Source: Hypomesus transpacificus (Eukaryota > Chordata > Actinopteri > Osmeriformes > Osmeridae). From it: a stretch of 64,000 bases of DNA. The stretch is from contig NW_025813750.1 in assembly GCF_021917145.1 (NCBI RefSeq), forward strand, positions 1 to 64,000. The letters are read 5' to 3'. The notes under the pieces were generated by a model, which was given only the letters and a program-made list of their open reading frames with translations, did no database searches and was not told where the DNA came from. Positions 24,155-35,861 of the stretch are shown here, one piece after another. The position numbers were made by a program, and so were the translations under genes. The number at the start of each line of letters is the position of its first letter. The stretch's first letter is position 1.

Positions 24155-24226
24155 GCATTGGTGGTATAGTGGCAAGCATAGCTGCCTTCCAAGCAGTTGA
24201 CCCGGGTTAGATTCCCGGCCAATGCA
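24155..24226 (+). pseudogene. tRNA-Gly(TCC) with C56A
   Basis: Anticodon arm intact. The T loop reads TTAGATT, so the B box has lost its invariant C. Confidence 0.7.
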
Positions 24227-24353
24227 GAACCTTGAGAAAGATGTGTTTTATCTGGTGTCATTCCACTGCTTGCAGGCATTAGACTAGTCACGTGAGCTCC
24301 TGGACGATCGATCAGCTTCGGTTGGAGCTCGGCTGGCCAACAGTTGACAACGG

Positions 24354-24435
24354 GGTAGCGTGGCCGAGCGGTCCAAGGTGCTGGATTTAGGCTCCAGTCT
24401 CTCCGGAGGCGTGGGTTCGAATCCCAACGCTGCCA
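24354..24435 (+). tRNA. tRNA-Leu(TAG)
   Basis: The T stem reads CCCAA, giving one terminal mismatch at 49-65. B box intact. Confidence 0.85.
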
Positions 24436-24755
24436 GTTTTGTAGGGTGCTAACGCCGTCTCGTTGCTTTCAAGTCAGTAAGTGGGTTTGAAAGGTGAACT
24501 GTGGCTCGACATGTTGTCGTTGATGCTATCTTGGGGCATGGTAGGTATAGTGGCTCCATCACCAGACAATACAAAGTGTGAGAGGCATTTCGTCTCTTGT
24601 GACGGTCGAGCACATCCGGATTAGGCCAAGTGTTCCAAACTCGACAGAAGTATAAACCAGGTTTATGGCAATCTCTTACTAGTTGGACGTCAGTAGGTGG
24701 TGTGAAAAATCGAACCGTGGCTCGAAAAGCTGTGCGATCATGGAGGATGTCGTGG

Positions 24756-24827
24756 GCATTGGTGGTATAGTGGCAAGCATAGCTGCCTTCCAAGCAGTTG
24801 ACCCGGGTTCGATTCCCGGCCAATGCA
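24756..24827 (+). tRNA. tRNA-Gly(TCC)
   Basis: Consensus, 72 bases. Confidence 0.95.
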
Positions 24828-24954
24828 GAACCTTGAGAAAGATGTGTTTTATCTGGTGTCATTCCACTGCTTGCGGGCATTAGACTAGTCACGTGAGCTC
24901 CTGGACGATCGATCAGCTTCGGTTGGAGCTCGGCTGGCCAACAGCTGACAACGG

Positions 24955-25036
24955 GGTAGCGTGGCCGAGCGGTCCAAGGCGCTGGATTTAGGCTCCAGTC
25001 TCTCCGGAGGCGTGGGTTCAAATCCCACCCCTGCCA
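24955..25036 (+). tRNA. tRNA-Leu(TAG)
   Basis: The T loop is TTCAAAT. The acceptor 3' strand reads CCCTGCC, giving one mismatch at pair 6-67. Confidence 0.8.
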
Positions 25037-25356
25037 GTTTTGTAGGGTGCTAACGCCGTCTCGTTGCTTTCAAGTCAGTAAGTGGGTTTGAAAGGTGAAC
25101 TGTGGCTCGACATGTTGTCGTTGATGCTTTCTTGGGGCATCGTAGGTATAGTGGCTCCATCACCAGACAATACAAAGTGTGAGAGGCATTTCGTCTCTTG
25201 TGACGGTCGAGCACATCCGGATTAGGCCAAGTGTTCCAAACTCGACAGAAGTATAAACCAGGTTTATGGCAAACTCTTACTAGTTGGACGTCAGTAGGTG
25301 GTGTGAAAAATCGAACCGTGGCTCGAAAAGCTGTGCGATCATGGAAGATGTCGTGG

Positions 25357-25428
25357 GCATTGGTGGTATAGTGGCAAGCATAGCTGCTTTCCAAGCAGTT
25401 GACCTGGGTTCGATTTCCGGCCAATGCA
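25357..25428 (+). tRNA. tRNA-Gly(TCC), CTGGG/TCCGG variant
   Basis: The anticodon loop is TTTCCAA and the T stem is kept by G-T wobbles. Shared with 32251, 34451 and 36264. Confidence 0.85.
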
Positions 25429-25555
25429 GAACCTTGAGAAAGATGTGTTTTATCTGGTGTCATTCCACTGCTTGCGGGCATTAGACTAGTCACGTGAGCT
25501 CCTGGACGATCAATCAGCTTCGGTTGGAGCTCGGCTGGCCAACAGTTGACAACGG

Positions 25556-25637
25556 GGTAGCGTGGCCGAGCGGTCCAAGGTGCTGGATTTAGGCTCCAGT
25601 CTCTCCGGAGGCATGGTTTCGAATCCCACCGCTGCCA
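25556..25637 (+). tRNA. tRNA-Leu(TAG), GCATGGTTTCG variant
   Basis: G49A and G53T disturb both ends of the T stem and weaken the B box. The anticodon arm is intact. The same variant is at 32450, 34650 and 36463. Confidence 0.7.
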
Positions 25638-25966
25638 CTTTTGTAGGGTGCTAACGGCGTCTCATTGCTTTCACGTCAGTAAGTGGGTTTGAAAGGTGAA
25701 CTGTGGCTCGACGTGTTGTGTTGTGTTGTCGTTGATGCTTTCTTGGGGCATCGTAGGTATAGTGGCTCCATCACCAGACAATACAAAGTGTGATAGGCAT
25801 TTCGTCTCTTGTAACGTCGAGCACATCCGGATTAGGCCAAGTGTTCCAAACTCGACAGAAGTATAAACCAGGTTTATGGCAATCTCTTACTAGTTGGACG
25901 TCAGTAGGTGGTGTGAAAAATGGAACCGTGGCTCGAAAATCTGTGCGATCATGGAGGATGTCGTGG

Positions 25967-26038
25967 GCATTGGTGGTATAGTGGCAAGCATAGCTGCCTT
26001 CCAAGCAGTTGACCCGGGTTCGATTCCCGGCCAATGCA
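25967..26038 (+). tRNA. tRNA-Gly(TCC)
   Basis: Consensus, 72 bases. Confidence 0.95.
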
Positions 26039-26165
26039 GAACCTTGAGAAAGATGTGTTTTATCTGGTGTCATTCCACTGCTTGCGGGCATTAGACTAGT
26101 CACGTGAGCTCCTGGACGATCGATCAGCTTCGGTTGGAGCTCGGCTGGCCAACAGTTGACAACGG

Positions 26166-26247
26166 GGTAGCGTGGCCGAGCGGTCCAAGGTGCTGGATTT
26201 AGGCTCCAGTCTCTCCGGAGGCGTGGGTTCGAATCCCACCGCTGCCA
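26166..26247 (+). tRNA. tRNA-Leu(TAG)
   Basis: Consensus with AAGGTGCTGG at the D-arm/anticodon junction; all stems pair. Confidence 0.95.
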
Positions 26248-26567
26248 GTTTTGTAGGGTGCTAACGCCGTCTCGTTGCTTTCAAGTCAGTAAGTGGGTTT
26301 GAAAGGTGAACTGTGGCTCGACATGTTGTCGTTGATGCTTTCTTGGGGCATCGTAGGTATAGTGGCTCCATCACCAGACAATACAAAGTGTGAGAGGCAT
26401 TTCGTCTCTTGTGACGGTCGAGCACATCCGGATTAGGCCAAGTGTTCCAAACTCGACAGAAGTATAAACCAGGTTTATGGCAAACTCTTACTAGTTGGAC
26501 GTCAGTAGGTGGTGTGAAAAATCGAACCGTGGCTCGAAAAGCTGTGCGATCATGGAGGATGTCGTGG

Positions 26568-26639
26568 GCATTGGTGGTATAGTGGCAAGCATATCTGCCT
26601 TCCAAGCAGTTGACCCGGGTTCGATTCCCGGCCAATGCA
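26568..26639 (+). tRNA. tRNA-Gly(TCC), T27 variant
   Basis: CATATCTGCC replaces CATAGCTGCC; otherwise consensus. Confidence 0.85.
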
Positions 26640-26767
26640 GAACCTTGAGAAAGATGTGTTTTATCTGGTGTCATTCCACTGCTTGCGGGCATTAGATATA
26701 GTCACGTGAGCTCCTGGACGATCGATCAGCTTCGGTTTGAGCTCGGCTGGCCAACAGCTGACAACGG

Positions 26768-26849
26768 GGTAGCATGGCCGAGCGGTCCAAGGCGCTGGAT
26801 TTAGGCTCCAGTCTCTCCGGAGGCGTGGGTTCGAATCCCACCGCTGCCA
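26768..26849 (+). tRNA. tRNA-Leu(TAG)
   Basis: One A-box change (AGCATGG instead of AGCGTGG). T arm intact. Confidence 0.85.
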
Positions 26850-27155
26850 GTTTTGTAGGGTGCTAACGGCGTCTCGTTGCTTTCACGTCAGTAAGTGGGT
26901 TTGAAAGGTGAACTGTGGCTCGACGTGTTGTGTTGTCGTTGATGCTTTCTTGGGGCATCGTAGGTATAGTGGCTCCATCACCAGACAATACAAACCGTGA
27001 AGAGGCATTTCGTCTCTTGTGATGGTCGAACACATCCGGATTATGCCAAGTGTTCCAAACTCGACAGAAGTATAAACCAGGTTTAGGGCAATCTGTTACT
27101 AGTTCAGTATCGATCAGTTTTGGGAGAAGCTCGGGTGGCCAACAGCTGACAACGG

Positions 27156-27237
27156 GGTAGCGTGGCCGAGCGGTCGAAGGCGCTGGATTAAGGCTCCAGT
27201 CTCTCCGGAGGCGTGGGTTCGAATCCCACCGCTGCCA
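27156..27237 (+). tRNA. tRNA-Leu(AAG)
   Basis: The D loop reads GGTCGAAGG; otherwise consensus. Confidence 0.9.
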
Positions 27238-27557
27238 CTTTTGTAGGGTGCTAACGCCGTCTCGTTGCTTTCAAGTCAGTAAGTGGGTTTTAAAGTTGAA
27301 TTATGGCTCGACATGTTGTCGTTGATGCTTTCTTGGGGCATCGTAGGTATAGTGGCTCCATCACCAGACAATACAAAGTGTGAGAGGCATTTCGTCTCTT
27401 GTGACGGTCGAGCACATCCGGATTAGGCCAAGTGTTCCAAACTCGACAGAAGTATAAACCAGGTTTATGGCAATCTCTTACTAGTTGGACGTCAGTAGGT
27501 GGTGTGAAAAATTGAACCGTGGCTCGAAAAGCTGTGCGATCATGGAGGATGTCGTGG

Positions 27558-27629
27558 GCATTGGTGGTATAGTGGCAAGCATAGCTGCCTTCCAAGCAGT
27601 TGACCTGGGTTCGTTTCCCGGCCAATGCA
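27558..27629 (+). tRNA. tRNA-Gly(TCC), A58T variant
   Basis: The T loop reads TTCGTTT, replacing the conserved A58, so function is doubtful. Shared with 39065 and 40819. Confidence 0.7.
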
Positions 27630-27757
27630 GAACCTTGAGAAAAATGTGTTTTATCTGGTGTCATTCCACTGCTTGCGGGCATTAGATATAGTCACGTGAG
27701 CTCCTGGACGATCGATCAGCTTCGGTTCGAGCTCGGCTGGCCAACAGTTGACAACGG

Positions 27758-27781
27758 GGTAGCGTAGCCTAGCGGTCCAAG
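27758..27781 (+). pseudogene. tRNA-Leu, 5' part split by retrovirus
   Basis: Acceptor strand and A box (with AGCCTAGCGG) up to CCAAG; then the LTR begins. The partner 3' part is at 31480. Confidence 0.85.
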
Positions 27782-28321
27782 TGTCAGAAGTATTAATCTA
27801 TCAAGCATTGCTCAGTCAGTCGGTGAACAAGTTTAAGAAAGCTTTATTGCTTGTGGCCGGCCCACAAGGAGACAAAACATCACACCCCATTGTGCTACAA
27901 GTTTGTCCGCTAGCATGTTGCGCTAGCTAGCTATTTAAGCAGAACCGCCCTTTACAGTCATTGGTTAAGACAAAGGCATGCAAATGTTCCATTGCTCTTC
28001 TTCATTGGCTTCTTGCATAGACCTGGCGCGCGCGTGTGTGCGTGCGTGTTTGAGTGTGTGCGTGCTTGAGTGTGTGCGTGTGTGTGCCTTTTGACCCCTG
28101 TAAGCTTGACCACATGATTCACCCAACACAGATAAGGCCAGACATCTTTTATGGCCTCTCCAGTAAGAGAGAGTGGTCAGCCCAGGTCACCTTGTTTACG
28201 TATGCCTCATGTTACCCAAAGTCCAGATTTGGGGGTAGGCTTCTCTCTACACACAAGGAATGCTGAACACAGAATCATTCTTATACAGGATAAATGTGTT
28301 ACATCTTCAATTTCTCCAACA
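27782..28321 (-). repeat. LTR, left
   Basis: 540 bases, the 3' LTR in element orientation. The purine-rich tract GGAGGG lies just inside it on the minus strand, as expected for a polypurine tract. Confidence 0.85.
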
Positions 28322-30918
28322 TATCCCTCCTGTTTATCCTGAATAAAATGTGTCATTCCAAAGCCACGCCTACACACAGTCAATAAAATCAAAAATACAT
28401 AAAATAAAAATAATTCATAAAATCAAAAATGTGTAATATTCAATAAGACTACACAGCATTATAGTCTAGCAGTGTGAATGCTTGGACATGACGGTAGCCC
28501 ATGGTATTGGGTAAAACCCGTCATCACTTAGCAGAATGGTCATTTGACGTCTGATGAGTTGGACCTCATCTCAGATCTCCTTCACACAAAATCAAATAGA
28601 AACAAAGATTGCAACAAAGAATTCAATACAGAAATTATCAGGATATAAGAACATGCCTACTTGTTGTCTACCTGGTCATCTCTAAAACCATCAAACATTC
28701 AGTAGACTGTCAGTCAGGTTTTTCTAAGACAGGCCCTGATTGTGCTCTTCCTCTCCAGGTTAGGTGATAAGCATTTCTGTCCAAGTCAGGGAGTCATAAA
28801 CCTCAGTTAACCAAACAAAAACCTGTTTAACCCTTAAGTCACCCCAGATTCTGTCTCCAAATGCACTCTCCCACAACTTATCTCCATTTTATAGATGGCA
28901 AAAGAAGCTCACCCTCCCCCGAAGGTGATCTCCTACAGCGCAGTCAGGACTCTAAATCAACAGACATTTCTCTCCAGCCTCCTGCTAACTCTTTTACAAC
29001 CTCTTCATGATAAAAGATCACTTTTGCACATCTCCTGAAATCTCCTTACATGTTCTCAATTTCTGTTTTCAAATTAATATCAACTTTCTGTGATGCAACC
29101 AAGTTTCTCAAAAGCAAAACATCAAGCTTTAATGCAACTCCCAAATAATACTTAATCAAGTCATATAAATGAAGTATTGTAGTATCATGGTCACAGTATT
29201 GTTATCTCCTCTTCCGACAGTCAATAACTGTTCTCAAAACATTCAAACTTCTGCCCTGGAACATAACATATCAACTGGACATCTTTACATAACTGGTAGA
29301 ACGTATCATGATAGGAGTGTTTGTACCTAAATTTTATTCCACAGAAAAGTTTCTTACGTATCTCAAGATTAAAACAACACTTCTGAATCTGTTTAACATT
29401 TGCATTGTTATCAATTAAACAGTTAAATCATATCTGTAGTCATAGCACCATGTAGTTCCTACATATTTCAACATCCAAAACGGAACATCATTCTCAAGAC
29501 AATTCCCCTTGTTTCTCAAAGTCCAATTTCCTGAAACTGATGCCATGATTGTGTGCATGGTGATTGTGTAATCTTCTCATAGAAAATGTAGTCTAGTTGA
29601 TCAAAACGGCAACCTCAACGCACTGTTTTCCTTATTTTGCCATCATCAAACAAAGTGCACGCTTGACTCACGTGTACCATGCCATTTCCTCTCTGAAACT
29701 AGCCAGGAATGACCCTGTTCACCTTGGGTCATTTTCCAGGACTTAACGTGTCAAATCCGTCACCACAATCCAGTCTCCTTAGGTCAGGGACCTCTCACTG
29801 GATTGAGACAGCATCTCTCTCCTGTCTGCGAATTTCAGAACAAAGTAGACTACACAGTAATTAAAATTACATTCTCACAGAGGTCAGTTGAAGGCAACTG
29901 ACTCGTCGTTGGTCCATTCCTGAATCTTTACATTTCTTTAGCTCAATAAAGTTCATGCATATCTTGTTCTCTCTCAAAGTATGCTAAAAAAGTTTTGTCT
30001 TAAAGTTTCCTTGAATAGTTTGCAAATCCATATACTGTGAACACTCTTTCGTTATCATTCCCTCCTGTTGAGACATGATCAATCTCATGGCTCAATATTA
30101 TAGCATAACGAAATAGATTCTTCAGTAACATAAGTTCCTCCTGTGAATTTACACAACCCATCATTTGTGACACTCCTTGCATTTCTCTCAAGACAGTCTC
30201 ATCCACATTATACCTTTCCTAATGTTAAGACACCTGTATGGCTGCCTCTTTTGCTGCCACATCTGCTTTAGCATTCCCAGAAAAATAAAATCTATGTTAT
30301 CAGTATGAACTTTTAGTAGACCAAACACATTTTTCACAATCGCCATCTTTCCTTGTAGATAGTCACTGAGGTTAAAAGATTGCATCTTTTAACCATAGGG
30401 AACAGCAAAGTAAACATTATCCATTCCAACCACTAATTTTCAGTCATTAAATCCAGTTCTTAATACTAGTTCGTTTTGCTCGTCTCAGCGGTGTTGTCTT
30501 TATCTGTCTTATTGTTTCCACTAGTGGCATCATACAGGAGCAATCACCTTTTCAAACCATAGTATAGGGAAGACTATTATGAATATTAGCAACAGTAAGC
30601 TACATATGGTACCAACAGGTCTTAGCTGATAGGGACCAGAGTGCTTTAATAACTACACTATGGAGTTTTTTTAAAAATCAATTTGGAGCACAAAATTCGA
30701 CTATATATATATACAATTTCATTCTTACCTTGTCCATCGAAAGCTGTGCCTCTTAGCTAGTCCAGAAATCCGTCACCTTTCCACCATCCCCTCCCCCCCC
30801 CAAAAAACTGGCCTCTTTTTAAACATCCATTTTTGCTGCGAGGTTCTCCATTGTCATGCACGTCTGCACGATTTTAGTTCTTGGTTCTTGGGTTCTGGAT
30901 GGTGGAATGGATGTTGGA

Positions 30919-30936
30919 ATCCGGCTCGAAGGACCA
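30919..30936 (-). other. Primer binding site, tRNA-Tyr type
   Basis: 18 bases complementary to the tRNA-Tyr 3' end, 3 bases from the right LTR. Confidence 0.75.
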
Positions 30937-30939
30937 TTG

Positions 30940-31479
30940 TGTCAGAAGTATTAATCTATCAAGCATTGCACAGTCAGTCGGTGAACAAGTTTAAGAAAGC
31001 TTTATTGCTTGTGGCCGGCCCACAAGGAGACAAAACATCACACCCCATTGTGCTACAAGTTTGTCCGCTAGCATGTTGCGCTAGCTAGCTATTTAAGCAG
31101 AACCGCCCTTTACAGTCATTGGTTAAGACAAAGGCATGCAAATGTTCCATTGCTCTTCTTCATTGGCTCCTTGCATAGACCTGGCGCGCGCGTGTGTGCG
31201 TGCGTGTTTGAGTGTGTGCGTGCTTGAGTGTGTGCGTGTGTGTGCCTTTTGACCCCTGTAAGCTTGACCACATGATTCACCCAACACAGATAAGGCCAGA
31301 CATCTTTTATGGCCTCTTCAGTAAGAGAGAGTGGTCAGCCCAGGTCACCTTGTTTACGTATGCCTCATGTTACCCAAAGTCCAGATTTGGGGGTAGGCTT
31401 CTCTCTACACACAAGGAATGCTGAACACAGAATCATTCTTATACAGGATAAATGTGTTACATCTTCAATTTCTCCAACA
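30940..31479 (-). repeat. LTR, right
   Basis: 540 bases, the 5' LTR in element orientation. TATA-like TTAAATAG and AATAAA are present on the minus strand. Confidence 0.85.
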
Positions 31480-31542
31480 CCAAGGCGCTGGATTAAGGCT
31501 CCAGTCTCTCCGGAGGCGTGGGTTCGAATCCCACCGCTGCCA
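31480..31542 (+). pseudogene. tRNA-Leu(AAG), 3' part split by retrovirus
   Basis: From CCAAG to the discriminator; sequence intact apart from the loss of its 5' part. Confidence 0.85.
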
Positions 31543-31848
31543 CTTTTGTAGGGTGCTAACGGCGTCTCATTGCTTTCACGTCAGTAAGTGGGTTTGAAAG
31601 GTGAACTGTGGCTCGTTGTGTTGTGTTGTCGTTGATGCTTTCTTGGGGCATCGTAGGTATAGTGGCTCCATCACCAGACAATACAAACCGTGAAGAGGCA
31701 TTTCGTCTCTTGTGAAGGTCGAACACATCCGGAGTAGGCCAAGTGTTCCAAACTCGACAGAAGTATAAACCAGGTTTAGGGCAATCTGTTACTAGTTCAG
31801 TATCGATCAGTTTTGGGAGAAGCTCGGGTGGCCAACAGCTGACAACGG

Positions 31849-31930
31849 GGTAGCGTGGCCGAGCGGTCCAAGGCGCTGGATTTAGGCTCCAGTCTCTCCG
31901 GAGGCGTGGGTTCAAATCCGACTGCTGCCA
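31849..31930 (+). tRNA. tRNA-Leu(TAG), CCGAC subtype
   Basis: T loop TTCAAAT and one T-stem mismatch, as at 1362, whose context it duplicates. Confidence 0.75.
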
Positions 31931-32250
31931 CTTTTGTAGGGTGCTAATGCCGTCTCGTTGCTTTCAAGTCAGTAAGTGGGTTTTAAAGGTGAACTGTGGC
32001 TCGACATGTTGTTGTTGATGCTTTCTTGGGGCATCGTAGGTATAGTGGCTCCATCACCAGACAATACAAAGTGTGAGAGGCATTTCGTCCCTTGTGACGG
32101 TCGAGCACATCCGGCTTAGGCCAAGTGTTCCAAACTCGACAGAAGTATAAACCAGGTTTATGGCAAACTCTTACTAGTTGGACGTCAGTAGGTGGTGTGA
32201 AAAATCGAACCGTGGCTCGAAAAGCTGTGCGATCATGGAAGATGTTGTGG

Positions 32251-32322
32251 GCATTGGTGGTATAGTGGCAAGCATAGCTGCTTTCCAAGCAGTTGACCTG
32301 GGTTCGATTTCCGGCCAATGCA
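32251..32322 (+). tRNA. tRNA-Gly(TCC), CTGGG/TCCGG variant
   Basis: Wobble-paired T stem; anticodon loop TTTCCAA. Confidence 0.85.
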
Positions 32323-32449
32323 GAACCTTGAGAAAGATGTGTTTTATCTGGTGTCATTCCACTGCTTGCGGGCATTAGACTAGTCACGTGAGCTCCTGGA
32401 CGATCGATCAGCTTCGGTTGGAGCTCGGCTGGCCAACAGTTGACAACGG

Positions 32450-32531
32450 GGTAGCGTGGCCGAGCGGTCCAAGGTGCTGGATTTAGGCTCCAGTCTCTCC
32501 GGAGGCATGGTTTCGAATCCCACCGCTGCCA
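32450..32531 (+). tRNA. tRNA-Leu(TAG), GCATGGTTTCG variant
   Basis: Weak T stem ends and B box. Confidence 0.7.
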
Positions 32532-32860
32532 CTTTTGTAGGGTGCTAACGGCGTCTCATTGCTTTCACGTCAGTAAGTGGGTTTGAAAGGTGAACTGTGG
32601 CTCGACGTGTTGTGTTGTGTTGTCGTTGATGCTTTCTTGGGGCATCGTAGGTATAGTGGCTCCATCACCAGACAATACAAAGTGTGATAGGCATTTCGTC
32701 TCTTGTAACGTCGAGCACATCCGGATTAGGCCAAGTGTTCCAAACTCGACAGAAGTATAAACCAGGTTTATGGCAATCTCTTACTAGTTGGACGTCAGTA
32801 GGTGGTGTGAAAAATCGAACCGTGGCTCGAAAATCTGTGCGATCATGGAGGATGTCGTGG

Positions 32861-32932
32861 GCATTGGTGGTATAGTGGCAAGCATAGCTGCCTTCCAAGC
32901 AGTTGACCCGGGTTCGATTCCCGGCCAATGCA
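32861..32932 (+). tRNA. tRNA-Gly(TCC)
   Basis: Consensus. Confidence 0.95.
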
Positions 32933-33059
32933 GAACCTTGAGAAAGATGTGTTTTATCTGGTGTCATTCCACTGCTTGCGGGCATTAGACTAGTCACGTG
33001 AGCTCCTGGACGATCGATCAGCTTCGGTTGGAGCTCGGCTGGCCAACAGTTGACAACGG

Positions 33060-33141
33060 GGTAGCGTGGCCGAGCGGTCCAAGGTGCTGGATTTAGGCTC
33101 CAGTCTCTCCGGAGGCGTGGGTTCGAATCCCACCGCTGCCA
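33060..33141 (+). tRNA. tRNA-Leu(TAG)
   Basis: Consensus with the AAGGTGCTGG junction. Confidence 0.95.
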
Positions 33142-33461
33142 GTTTTGTAGGGTGCTAACGCCGTCTCGTTGCTTTCAAGTCAGTAAGTGGGTTTGAAAGG
33201 TGAACTGTGGCTCGACATGTTGTCGTTGATGCTTTCTTGGGGCATCGTAGGTATAGTGGCTCCATCACCAGACAATACAAAGTGTGAGAGGCATTTCGTC
33301 TCTTGTGACGGTCGAGCACATCCGGATTAGGCCAAGTGTTCCAAACTCGACAGAAGTATAAACCAGGTTTATGGCAAACTCTTACTAGTTGGACGTCAGT
33401 AGGTGGTGTGAAAAATCGAACCGTGGCTCGAAAAGCTGTGCGATCATGGAGGATGTCGTGG

Positions 33462-33533
33462 GCATTGGTGGTATAGTGGCAAGCATATCTGCCTTCCAAG
33501 CAGTTGACCCGGGTTCGATTCCCGGCCAATGCA
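33462..33533 (+). tRNA. tRNA-Gly(TCC), T27 variant
   Basis: T27-T43 mismatch only. Confidence 0.85.
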
Positions 33534-33661
33534 GAACCTTGAGAAAGATGTGTTTTATCTGGTGTCATTCCACTGCTTGCGGGCATTAGATATAGTCACG
33601 TGAGCTCCTGGACGATCGATCAGCTTCGGTTTGAGCTCGGCTGGCCAACAGCTGACAACGG

Positions 33662-33743
33662 GGTAGCGTGGCCGAGCGGTCCAAGGCGCTGGATTTAGGC
33701 TCCAGTCTCTCCGGAGGCGTGGGTTCAAATCCCACCGCTGCCA
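33662..33743 (+). tRNA. tRNA-Leu(TAG)
   Basis: T loop TTCAAAT; stems paired. Confidence 0.9.
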
Positions 33744-34048
33744 GTTTTGTAGGGTGCTAACGGCGTCTCGTTGCTTTCACGTCAGTAAGTGGGTTTGAAA
33801 GGTGAACTGTGGCTCGACGTGTTGTGTTGTCGTTGATGCTTTCTTGGGGCATCGTAGGTATAGTGGCTCCATCACCAGACAATACAAAGTGTGAGAGGCA
33901 TTTCGTCTCTTGTGACGGTCGAGCACATCCGGATTAGGCCAAGTGTTCCAAACTCGACAGAAGTATAAACCAGGTTTAGGGCAATCTGTTACTAGTTCAG
34001 TATCGATCAGTTTTGGGAGAAGCTCGGGTGGCCAACAGCTGACAACGG

Positions 34049-34130
34049 GGTAGCGTGGCCGAGCGGTCGAAGGCGCTGGATTAAGGCTCCAGTCTCTCCG
34101 GAGGCGTGGGTTCGAATCCCACCGCTGCCA
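34049..34130 (+). tRNA. tRNA-Leu(AAG), no adjacent T-run
   Basis: Body near consensus (GGTCGAAGG in the D loop). The 3' flank reads CTATTGTAGG, so the usual TTTT terminator directly after the gene is lost. Confidence 0.9.
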
Positions 34131-34450
34131 CTATTGTAGGGTGCTAACGCCGTCTCGTTGCTTTCAAGTCAGTAAGTGGGTTTGAAAGGTGAACTGTGGC
34201 TCGACATGTTGTCGTTGATGCTTTCTTGGGGCATCGTAGGTATAGTGGCTCCATCACCAGACAATACAAAGTGTGAGAGGCATTTCGTCTCTTGTGACGG
34301 TCGAGCACATCCGGATTAGGCCAAGTGTTCCAAACTCGACAGAAGTATAAACCAGGTTTATGGCAAACTCTTACTAGTTGGACGTCAGTAGGTGGTGTGA
34401 AAAATCGAACCGTGGCTCGAAAAGCTGTGCGATCATGGAAGATGTTGTGG

Positions 34451-34522
34451 GCATTGGTGGTATAGTGGCAAGCATAGCTGCTTTCCAAGCAGTTGACCTG
34501 GGTTCGATTTCCGGCCAATGCA
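34451..34522 (+). tRNA. tRNA-Gly(TCC), CTGGG/TCCGG variant
   Basis: First Gly of repeat unit 1. Confidence 0.85.
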
Positions 34523-34649
34523 GAACCTTGAGAAAGATGTGTTTTATCTGGTGTCATTCCACTGCTTGCGGGCATTAGACTAGTCACGTGAGCTCCTGGA
34601 CGATCAATCAGCTTCGGTTGGAGCTCGGCTGGCCAACAGTTGACAACGG

Positions 34650-34731
34650 GGTAGCGTGGCCGAGCGGTCCAAGGTGCTGGATTTAGGCTCCAGTCTCTCC
34701 GGAGGCATGGTTTCGAATCCCACCGCTGCCA
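34650..34731 (+). tRNA. tRNA-Leu(TAG), GCATGGTTTCG variant
   Basis: First Leu of repeat unit 1. Confidence 0.7.
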
Positions 34732-35060
34732 CTTTTGTAGGGTGCTAACGGCGTCTCATTGCTTTCACGTCAGTAAGTGGGTTTGAAAGGTGAACTGTGG
34801 CTCGACGTGTTGTGTTGTGTTGTCGTTGATGCTTTCTTGGGGCATCGTAGGTATAGTGGCTCCATCACCAGACAATACAAAGTGTGATAGGCATTTCGTC
34901 TCTTGTAACGTCGAGCACATCCGGATTAGGCCAAGTGTTCCAAACTCGACAGAAGTATAAACCAGGTTTATGGCAATCTCTTACTAGTTGGACGTCAGTA
35001 GGTGGTGTGAAAAATCGAACCGTGGCTCGAAAATCTGTGCGATCATGGAGGATGTCGTGG

Positions 35061-35132
35061 GCATTGGTGGTATAGTGGCAAGCATAGCTGCCTTCCAAGC
35101 AGTTGACCCGGGTTCGATTCCCGGCCAATGCA
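35061..35132 (+). tRNA. tRNA-Gly(TCC)
   Basis: Consensus; second Gly of unit 1. Confidence 0.95.
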
Positions 35133-35259
35133 GAACCTTGAGAAAGATGTGTTTTATCTGGTGTCATTCCACTGCTTGCGGGCATTAGACTAGTCACGTG
35201 AGCTCCTGGACGATCGATCAGCTTCGGTTGGAGCTCGGCTGGCCAACAGTTGACAACGG

Positions 35260-35341
35260 GGTAGCGTGGCCGAGCGGTCCAAGGTGCTGGATTTAGGCTC
35301 CAGTCTCTCCGGAGGCGTGGGTTCGAATCCTACCGCTGCCA
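35260..35341 (+). tRNA. tRNA-Leu(TAG)
   Basis: One change, CCTACCG in the T stem 3' strand, leaving a G-T wobble. Confidence 0.9.
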
Positions 35342-35661
35342 GTTTTGTAGGGTGCTAACGCCGTCTCGTTGCTTTCAAGTCAGTAAGTGGGTTTGAAAGG
35401 TGAACTGTGGCTCGACATGTTGTCGTTGATGCTTTCTTGGGGCATCGTAGGTATAGTGGCTCCATCACCAGACAATACAAAGTGTGAGAGGCATTTCGTC
35501 TCTTGTGACGGTCGAGCACATCCGGATTAGGCCAAGTGTTCCAAACTCGACAGAAGTATAAACCAGGTTTATGGCAAACTCTTACTAGTTGGACGTCAGT
35601 AGGTGGTGTGAAAAATCGAACCGTGGCTCGAAAAGCTGTGCGATCATGGAGGATGTCGTGG

Positions 35662-35733
35662 GCATTGGTGGTATAGTGGCAAGCATATCTGCCTTCCAAG
35701 CAGTTGACCCGGGTTCGATTCCCGGCCAATGCA
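35662..35733 (+). tRNA. tRNA-Gly(TCC), T27 variant
   Basis: Third Gly of unit 1. Confidence 0.85.
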
Positions 35734-35861
35734 GAACCTTGAGAAAGATGTGTTTTATCTGGTGTCATTCCACTGCTTGCGGGCATTAGATATAGTCACG
35801 TGAGCTCCTGGACGATCGATCAGCTTCGGTTTGAGCTCGGCTGGCCAACAGCTGACAACGG

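Larger units (their letters stand above)
21702..27781. repeat. tRNA array segment III
   Basis: It opens with three Leu genes, the last two in an exact-looking direct repeat of 383 bases. A 1.1 kb retroposon-like insertion interrupts the array at 22771-23890. From 24155 on, Gly and Leu alternate with a period near 600 bases. It ends in the 5' part of a tRNA-Leu split by a retrovirus. Spacers hold only the recurrent array modules. Confidence 0.9.
27782..31479 (-). mobile_element. Endogenous retrovirus, short LTR-bounded copy
   Basis: Two 540-base LTRs with TG...CA ends enclose a 2.6 kb interior. CCAAG lies on both sides (27777-27781 and 31480-31484), which is a 5 bp target-site duplication inside tRNA-Leu. 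A tRNA-Tyr-type primer binding site next to the right LTR sets the minus orientation. The interior keeps recognisable RNase H and integrase N-terminal remnants (around 30.0-30.4 kb) of class I, gamma/epsilon-like type. Its interior is much shorter than that of the copy at 41043. The element is a broken fossil. The two LTRs differ at only a few positions (under about 1%), which suggests a young insertion unless the array has homogenised them. Confidence 0.85.

Noticed and set aside
24449-25021. Long minus-strand open frames repeated through the tRNA array (up to about 190 codons)
   Set aside because: They run antisense across tRNA genes and spacers, recur with the array period, and resemble no protein family. 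They are by-products of a GC-balanced tandem repeat.
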